The notes under the pieces: generated by a model | Told to the model about the DNA's origin: nothing | What the model saw: the letters and a program-made list of their open reading frames with translations, nothing else | Database searches by the model: none | Made by a program: the position numbers and the translations under genes | Shown: one piece after another, positions 31,441 to 38,296 of the stretch | How the letters are laid out: every line of letters starts with the position of its first letter | Position numbering within the stretch: the first letter of the stretch is position 1 | Origin: Elysia marginata | Taxonomy: Eukaryota; Mollusca; Gastropoda; Plakobranchidae | NCBI GenBank assembly: GCA_019649035.1 | Contig: BMAT01001217.1 | Coordinates: 23,014 to 61,309, forward strand | Direction of reading: 5' to 3' | DNA length: 38,296 bases

Positions 31441-32128
31441 CAAAAGACAACACAATTTTTTTGGTCACAAGGACTTAATATGAGGATTTGGCCATATCAA
31501 CTACAGTTGAATCCACTTAAAATCGACGGTGAACACCTTTAAAGCTTTAAGGAAAACTCTTGCTTAAAGTCAACTCTGTTGGGCTGTCCTATTTTGTACA
31601 TTTTTTTTCGAAACAGTTAAATTCGACTCTTGCTTAAAGTCAACACAATTGTTTGGTACCAAGGTTTTTACATTATCAGGATTCCACAGTACATGTACAA
31701 GATTTAAAAATAAAGGATCATAATAAAAATACAGTACAGGCAAACACTCTTGACAAAATACATGTATAATCTGATATTTTTTTTATTATGTAAAATATAT
31801 TTATAGTACATTTTATGTAAAAAAAAATACAAGCTATACAACATATTTGGACTGAGTAAGGCTGAACACTATTAGTTATTTAGTTTACATCACACCAGGA
31901 AAGAGCCAAGGAGTTAAAACTTGAACAAGCAGCTTATTGTACTGGAACTGATAAGAAATCCATGTATACAGATCATGTACTATATCCACAGTATTCGTAA
32001 AAGGTAATGTCACATTAGCTTGGACTGTAACTTAAGGAATGTCAAACATTGAAGAACAATTTTTTATAACTACATGTACATGTATTAACACATAAAAAAT
32101 TTTTTTTAAATTGAGAAAAATTACTTAG

Positions 32129-32163
32129 TTATACGGTCTAAGACCAATTTAAATAAGTCCAAA
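32129..32163 (+). repeat. Repeat D, copy 1 (palindrome-bearing 35-mer)
   Basis: GTTATACGGTCTAAGACC followed by AATTTAAATAAGTCCAA recurs at 32750-32784 with a single change (A to G in the centre). GGTCTNAGACC inside it is self-complementary. Confidence 0.75.
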
Positions 32164-32334
32164 GTAAAATTTTCATTTATGAAATCATGGATTTTTTCCT
32201 CCTTGTCTCAATGCTTTAAATCAACAAAATTTCTGGTATATTTCTATGAAATTTTGACAACTTTAAATTCATTATAATGTATATTTAAGGTTAGGAAGCT
32301 CAAAAAATTGTACTGTTCCCAAAATAGCTATTAC

Positions 32335-32405
32335 TTGTAATCATGTTAAAGTTGTAACATTTGGCTCATTTGAAGTGGTTCCGAGACATACATTATAATT
32401 TTATA
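32335..32405 (+). repeat. Dispersed repeat, member C2 (partner near 20708)
   Basis: ACTTGTAATCATGTTAAAG through TTTGGCTCATTTGAAGTGG and CGAGACATACATTATAA parallels member C1, same orientation, with moderate divergence. Confidence 0.4.
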
Positions 32406-32749
32406 TTTTGTCATGGCAGCATTAAAAGGAGTTTGGATGACCAAAGCAAACCGCTTATCCCTATTGTTTTACAAGGTCAGTGTTGATATTATGGTCCCTA
32501 ACCTGGCTTTTTATACTTTCTAGTTCTTCCTTAGTTACCTTACATCAATGAGTTACAACCTACCAAAATTACTTGCAAGACTTCCCAGCCAGATTGCATA
32601 TGATCTTGATTTGATTTTGAAACTGATTTGTACAAGACAGGGTAAAAATCAGGCTACAAATATATAAAACCTGAAAACTCTGTATTAATTTACCCTGACC
32701 TCCCATCCTACATACACAAGTCAAAACACTAATTCTACCATATTATTGA

Positions 32750-32784
32750 GTTATACGGTCTGAGACCAATTTAAATAAGTCCAA
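32750..32784 (+). repeat. Repeat D, copy 2
   Basis: GTTATACGGTCTGAGACC followed by AATTTAAATAAGTCCAA, about 620 bases from copy 1 and in the same orientation. Flanks differ. Confidence 0.75.
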
Positions 32785-34590
32785 TAAGCAACAATTAACA
32801 AACAGAGTATTACTTTCAAAATTCTTACCATCACAGAGCCTTAGGTTGTTGTATCAAGCTGAATAACTAAAAATAATAAAGCACACGCCAAGTGTTTAAT
32901 TTTTATTTCATGTATTTCAGGTGGAATTTCATTCGGTTTTATTGAGAAAAAAATTTTTTATTCATAAACTAAGAGTAAGAAAATCATTGCCTTTCGATAT
33001 TTTTCAAAGATTTTTTTTTATCTTAGGAACATTAAACAATCAAACAAAACTTTAGTAAAACCAGAACTTGTTCCATCCCTGACATGACTAAAGAAAAGTT
33101 GTGAGTCCACTAACATAGCAAGAAAAAAAGAAACACTCACAGAAAAACAAATAACCTTCTTAACACAATGTATGACCTACATAGTAAATGTGATGTACTT
33201 CCTTTTTAAATGGTAGGCGTACAGTAAAGATTCGGGTGCTAGAATTCAAAGAAAAAGTAGCTAACTGATGTATGTAATCAAGTTCAAGTTCATGAATAAG
33301 TTCTCGTTTTTCAGTCTTAAAGATGAAAACCAATACAAATAGACACTTTATCTCTTAGTTCTTAAAAGTTTTCTTGCTATCGGTACATGCTAATTATTAT
33401 GAGCATCTTTTTACTTACTTCAAGACACAACACATACAATTTATAACCTGAGATATTTATTTTACATAACACATGCATATATATCATAATCATATTCACT
33501 TTAAATCTTTAGAAATAAGGCACACGTAGGCCATGCTATGTTATTAAGAATTGTCTTCAATGATTGCATAAAAATATACATGCATTTAGATAACCAGGCC
33601 TTTTGACTTTATTTCATCAGCCAAATCAATTCCATTCATAGGCAGTAATCATCATTTTGAAATAATGATAAATACAGGTTCTGCTGTGCCTTTGTGCCTT
33701 TCCCCCCATTTCACAGTAGCAAAGTGCATTCATCACAGCTAATCCTGGTGACCCATCGCATCAATTTGTTTAGGACAATCTGATTTTTTTTCTTTTTTAA
33801 AGAAAAGTGTTCTCCTAGTTAGGTTTAGTGAATTCTAAATAATGCTCAGAAACCCATGCTATTTGCTCTGTAAAGATTAACATTTGATACAATGAAAAAA
33901 ATACAAAAAAGGATAGACACAAATTTATGTAGATGAATCTGCTCATTGAAAGTTTTTGAAAATGTATTTAAGTAGGCCTGTGTATCTTGTATACCCTGAC
34001 ACTGTAAAACAACCAATTGATTATTAAAAGCATGCAGTTCCAAACATTACTTTATAGGGATCCTATCTTGCCTTGCTTTGCTTCCACTTCCCCCAACAAA
34101 AACAAAACAAAACAGCAAACAATAAAATTGTTAGAATTTTTCACGATAAAGCCATACTACAAAATCTAACCGGTAAAAACTTTAAAAATTTAACTTCTGT
34201 TATAGTGCCATGCATAGCAGACAGTATTTTTTTAGTTTCATTCTTCACAGAAGGGTGTTAAGTGCCTAAAACATAAATATGTGTCCATTTTTAATTTGTA
34301 AAAAAATCATGGTAAATTGCATATAAATTTATGACTGGAATGTAAGACAGGAATGTATCCAATTGCCAATAAAACAATTTATACAACATATTTCAATGCT
34401 AACAACAACGTGCAAACTTAACAGGCAGCAAAGAGTGTTTTTTTTTCAAAGTATGAAATTATATATATGTCTATAAATTGATCACTAGCTAGAATGTGCT
34501 TTGATTTTGGTGTAAAAAAAATTAGATGTATGTTGGTTTTTTTTTAATCTAAACCATAAAACTAGTTTATATTATATGGAAAGTATTTCA

Positions 34591-34840
34591 CCTTTTCAGC
34601 CAAGTCCAGTTCTTAAATCCAGGGCAAAGCTTCTATAAGACATCTTTAAACTAAAAATTTCTGCTCAAAAATGTAAAAATCTTTAATTTTTATTGCATCT
34701 AGGCAAAAAGAGCCATAAACAAATAAAGGAACAGCATCTTAACAAACAAATTTTTCTTCCTCCTAAAGGTAACTTAGTTGCATTATGTTTAGTCTGTTAA
34801 AAGATAATCTGGTCACAATTATGTTTATCTAAAAAATTTT
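34591..34840 (+). repeat. Dispersed repeat, member A2 (partner 29681-29947)
   Basis: Direct-orientation partner of A1, containing CCAGGGCAAAGCTT, GCATTATGTTTAGTCTG and CACAATTATGTTTATCT. It lies in the probable 3' flank of the CD225-like gene. Confidence 0.65.
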
Positions 34841-35331
34841 ACCATTGTAATTTTTAAAAACTGTTTAATCATGGTCAAATACTTTCTTTGTAAGCTATAT
34901 TTTCTTCTTTCAAATGCATTGCAAAAATATTGTATTTATTTCAGCATAATGTCTTAGTCTTCACTTATTCTTTTTCCCTTAAATGTTATTTTCAAAGCCT
35001 CAAACTCTTTTAAGACAATAAGATTTACTTACAGTGGATAAAAAGACATTTTACACATACACTTTGACTCTATTGATTTAAAAAACTATTCCTTTAATTT
35101 GCAGACACGTTTTTATTAGGTTTTAAACCATGCCTTTTCATAAAGAACACTGCGATAAGAAATTTTAAAAGTACAGTAATAATTTGAATGCAAAGAAGAC
35201 AGTTAAGATTTTTTGACAATTATCTAAAATAATAATAATTATATGTACACAGGAAATCCATCAATATATACACAAAGTCAAGAGATTTTTTGTATTTTAA
35301 GCTGCAGATTTTTTCCCCTCCTAACGCATCT

Positions 35332-35498
35332 TCAGTATGTGTGCCCCCCTCTCAAACCAGGCCCAGCAACTGCAAAAAAGATGGTGACGTAGATAATGAC
35401 TGATGCTGCAATGGTGATCATGCCAGCCAGAAAAGCATAGTTGCTCCACTTTGTGGCATACAACAAATCTCCATCCCTGTAAGAATTTCTTGACATGA
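35332..35498 (-). CDS. CD225/dispanin-like gene, last coding exon
   Basis: 167 bases, phase 1 in, acceptor tatatttcag, TGA at 35334-35332. It encodes the polar loop, second helix and short C-tail. GC is raised relative to the flanks. A candidate AATAAA (minus strand) lies at 35112-35117, about 215 bases on. Confidence 0.75.
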
Positions 35499-37560
35499 CT
35501 GAAATATAAAAAGACAGAATTGAAGACAGGAGTTAATAAGAGATTAATTATACAATTCCTTGTATCTATTTTATCCATTTTTACTTCAAAACTTGCACCT
35601 ATATATGCATAGAAAAAAATTAGAATAGCCCAAACAGACATTTTATTTAAAAAATTTTGTAGTTTGCAAGGATTTGAGAAGAAATGGACTTGACAGCTTT
35701 AGACTTGTAGATGCACAATTTAGTATAGAAATGCAATGCAATCCTGTTTACACCTTAGCGAGTAAAAATGGCTACATTCAGAAATAAAAACCTTTAAATT
35801 TATTAATCAGTTAAAAAAATAAAACAATGAAATTTCAGCAATAACAAGAACTCTTGTTGAACCAGATGTCGCTGTTCCTACACTAAGGTATTATTAGGGT
35901 TTTATAGAAATGTTGACGTATAAAATTGTTGATAAATATAAAGCCAAAGAGAAAAACAAAGTAAGGTTATCAACGAATAAAAAAACTAATGATGTATGTC
36001 TGCCTTGTCTGGTTATTTCCCTTGTTTGTTTGGGTTTTTTTTTTTTTTTTGAGTATTGAGCTTGGGAGGAACTTCATTTGCTAAGCTATTAGTCTTTCTT
36101 TCTTTTTACTTTTAAAAGAGCATCAGTTTTTGAAGAAAGCATTTAGCATATTTTAGGGATGAAGTGCCTTTTGCACAAAAAGCAGGAAAATGTTAACATG
36201 GCACTGATAACCAACAGCTACCCCTATAGAATTTTTTATAGATCAATTAAAAAGGGAGATACAACTCTGTAACAGGGCCTTCATAAAACGCAAAAGAAGT
36301 GTTTGATTTGGTTTACAAATTACATCTCAAGCTTGGACAATTTTCCTCAATAATTTAGTCTTAATTATTTTAAAATATCCTGCTTTTTTTTTACTGCTAA
36401 AAAAATCGGAAAACTTTTATCTCTGATATTTGTTTTTCTTCCTCCAACTTTTGTTTTTGCATCCTTTATTTAAATCAATTCAGTATTCATAAGGTCAATA
36501 CAGCAAAAAAGCCAAGGAAAAAGTTGAAATAACAGATCTGAAATTTTTATGCGATGATACAGGGCCAAAAAAAAAAAAAAAACACTGCCTGCAAAACATA
36601 TTGGCATATCAAAATATTGATAAAATGGCTGACAATAAAAATGGAAGAAATTGTCCCTTACTAATTTGTACTATAGATGTATGGGCCACTGAAGAAGAGT
36701 CACATAAAGTCTTTCAGGCTTCAGTCATTCTTAACCCTAGAAACATCACATTAATTTTGGCGTCATAATTTCTCTTCGCGTTCGTGCTAATAGTGAAATC
36801 AATGTCTTTAGAAAAGAACGATTTAATTAGATGGCCGACACTTTCTTAGTTAATTTTATACCTACTCGTTGATGCAGAGTTGAGAGAGAAAAAGAGGGAG
36901 TGCAGCATTGCAAAGTGTGATTTGGCATAAGGTGTTTAGATGAGGAAAAGTTTTTTTAACTTTGTCAACGTCTTTACGATAGGTTTCTGATAATTTTGTA
37001 CTAGTTACTACCAAAGAAAATAGTATGGTTTCTTGTAATTTACAAAAAAATTAGTAAATAATAGATCATAAATATATTAAGATTAGAAGCAGAAATTTTG
37101 ACACCTCTTTCTTCATACCAAAAATTATTTGCTAATATCCTGTTGCAGTTTAAGTGTATAAGTAGAATATTAATTATTTTTTATAGCATTGGCACACAGA
37201 CTGATCTTGGGATTGGGTCTTATTCTGTGTGGCTCTCTTTTTCTTGCTCTTAATGGACCCATATTTGCATCTGTCTCCTTATGTACAAAATTAAATTCAA
37301 AACACAATCATTTAACTTTTAAGTATCAAAATTATTTTAAAAAAAAACAACTTACGAGCAAATACAATAGCGATTGGCCCAAGCGCTGGATTAAGGATGG
37401 TGACAAATACTGCGAGAGGGAAATAAGTATGGGGCTGTCGCCCAATGTAGTGTCCTTGTCTTATGGTTGGGTGAACAAAGATTGGGTCTCTAGTGACGAG
37501 CATCTGTTTGGAATTTGTGCGATAGATGTCCATCTGGTTAACAGTGGTTGAGTTTGCCAT
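35332..37560 (-). CDS. Small two-helix membrane protein of CD225/dispanin type (2 coding exons, 123 aa)
   Basis: Coding exons are 37560-37356 and 35498-35332, joined in phase 1 across a GT-AG intron of 1857 bases. Residues 1-45 are polar and probably cytosolic. Helix 1 is about 46-69 (YFPLAVFVTILNPALGPIAI). A loop, 70-87, holds SRNSYRDGD and ATKWS. Helix 2 is about 90-112 (AFLAGMITIAASVIIYVTIF). The end is GPGLRGGHTY. A short N-tail, a first helix with a central Pro-Leu-Gly-like turn, a polar loop and a Gly/Ala-rich second helix match the CD225 (dispanin) plan of IFITM, PRRT and TRARG1 proteins. I cannot say which subfamily. Dispanins act in membrane fusion, trafficking or receptor regulation; no specific role can be read here. 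The ATG is the first codon after a splice acceptor, so a 5' exon lies further right. Confidence 0.65.
35499..37355. other. Intron of the CD225-like gene
   Basis: 1857 bases, AT-rich with long poly-T and poly-A runs. It contains repeat B2 and nothing else recognised. Confidence 0.6.
36155..36425 (+). repeat. Dispersed repeat, member B2 (partner 31031-31335)
   Basis: Contains CCCTATAGAAT, TAGATCAATTAAAAAGGGA, AGGGCCTTC, GAAGTGTTTGATTT and ACTGCTAAAAAAATCGGA in the same order as B1. It lies inside the intron of the CD225-like gene. Confidence 0.65.
37356..37560 (-). CDS. CD225/dispanin-like gene, first coding exon
   Basis: 68 codons plus one base, acceptor atttttcag directly before ATG, donor GTAAGT. 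It encodes the N-tail and the first membrane helix. An in-frame ATG also exists upstream at 37590-37588, but the strong acceptor between them makes that reading intronic. Confidence 0.7.
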
Positions 37561-38296
37561 CTGAAAAATACAATACAAATTTTGATTCATGAGTGCAATC
37601 TCAAATAAAACTAAAATCTTTGAATGTTAGAAATATAGCTTTTGCAAAATGTTAACATAGGCCTACATGTATTTCATGTTTTCTACCAATGTTACTTTTT
37701 GTAGCCATTTCTTACTTTTTTTCACATTCATCTTGCAATAAAATATGAGGGGTTGAGATGAAAACAAAAATAAATTACAAAATCATAAACATTCAGGAAA
37801 GAGGGGCTATACTGATTAAGAAATACAGGATTGGGACAATAGGAAATTAAACTATCTGTACCTTTAACAAGCACTTTTAAGTATAATTAGAACTAACCTT
37901 GGGCAATAGCAAATCTTCAGGACTGGAAGAGTGGCTTTGTAACTTTTGCTTCTATTCTTACTTTTTTCAGTACTTACTTGTTGCTACAGTGATGTACAGA
38001 ATGGCTTATTATTGCCCCATACTTTCAGAACTAGAAAAAAATAAGTAGGCATGTAGAATTTAAAGGTTGAAGCCTTGTTTATAATATGCCAAACTTAGCC
38101 AACTTCTCTGCATTAATTATAGTGTACATTAAAGAAAGAACTAGCCCTGCCGAGTCCTTAAAAAGTTAAAATGGAAATGAAATAGATTTACATTATATAT
38201 ATTTTAATCAAAGTGACAAATTCATAACTTCTTAATGCTCTGCTCTATTAGATATATTACTTTGCAGCGCAGTAAGTAATAACGTAGTATATTTCT
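37561..38296. other. Right edge, upstream intron of the CD225-like gene
   Basis: The acceptor before 37560 implies that this stretch is intronic at least next to the exon. No candidate 5' exon or promoter was recognised, so the gene probably continues past the window edge. Confidence 0.5.

Larger units (their letters stand above)
31003..31690. repeat. Internally repetitive region with recurring CTTAAAGTCAAC words
   Basis: CTTAAAGTCAAC-like words occur at about 31006, 31515, 31563 and 31632. TTGCTCGAAGTCCGCTCTGT at 31328 matches TTGCTTAAAGTCAACTCTGT at 31559. CACAATT, then TTTGGT and CAAGG recurs near 31450 and 31645. It looks like an old tandem-structured element with unclear ends, overlapping repeat B1. 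Confidence 0.45.
26207..35331. other. Gene-poor region right of TXNDC9
   Basis: No convincing coding exon on either strand over 9.1 kb. It includes the TXNDC9 promoter side, simple repeats, a LINE 3' end, a SINE head, a minisatellite, paired repeats A, B and D, hairpin copy 4, and the likely 3' UTR and flank of the CD225-like gene. Open frames are low complexity. Confidence 0.55.

Noticed and set aside
1-38296. CRISPR array, prophage, operon or other prokaryotic system
   Set aside because: Genes are spliced with GT-AG introns and the repeats are eukaryotic in type. No spacer-repeat array was seen.

Overview
This is an intron-rich, AT-rich animal nuclear segment. It carries three recognisable protein genes split by GT-AG introns, and the rest is intronic or intergenic DNA full of short transposon-like repeats. 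Compact GC-richer exons in long AT-rich introns, decayed LINE and tRNA-SINE pieces, small inverted-repeat elements and a local excess of the palindrome TAGGCCTA suggest a marine invertebrate. A mollusc, probably a gastropod, is my best guess, but nothing here fixes the species. A run of five N at 17212-17216 marks an assembly gap. I see no bacterial, CRISPR, rRNA or intact tRNA feature, and no recognisable retroviral or LTR element.

Layout. About 1-2539 is upstream sequence with a (CT)n run, two perfect 26-bp repeats and a possible LINE reverse-transcriptase scrap. 2540-14235 (+) is a lamin-tail-domain gene resembling LMNTD1. It has seven phase-consistent coding exons (314 aa), plus one candidate alternative terminal exon in its 7.4-kb last intron. 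14236-18465 is 3' flank between convergent genes and holds a sharply defined 259-bp TA-flanked MITE and two hairpin repeats. 18466-26206 (-) is TXNDC9, complete in six exons (211 aa). Its first intron contains two oppositely oriented copies of a ~315-bp TTAA-ended MITE. 26207-35331 has no convincing gene, but holds a LINE 3' end, a SINE head, a 44-bp minisatellite and several paired dispersed repeats. 35332-37560 (-) is a two-exon gene for a small two-helix membrane protein of CD225/dispanin type, whose 5' non-coding exon must lie to the right.

The three genes have no obvious pathway in common: a nuclear-lamina-type Ig fold protein, a cytosolic thioredoxin-fold chaperonin cofactor, and a membrane protein. 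They look like ordinary neighbours. The most unusual content is in the repeats: a four-member family of ~70-bp hairpins sharing the core ATCAAAGTGCAGTATC, the inverted MITE pair inside TXNDC9, ten TAGGCCTA octamers in 3.4 kb around the TXNDC9 5' end, and a G-run block just after the TXNDC9 stop codon.

All gene names come from reading the translations by eye. No database search was run.
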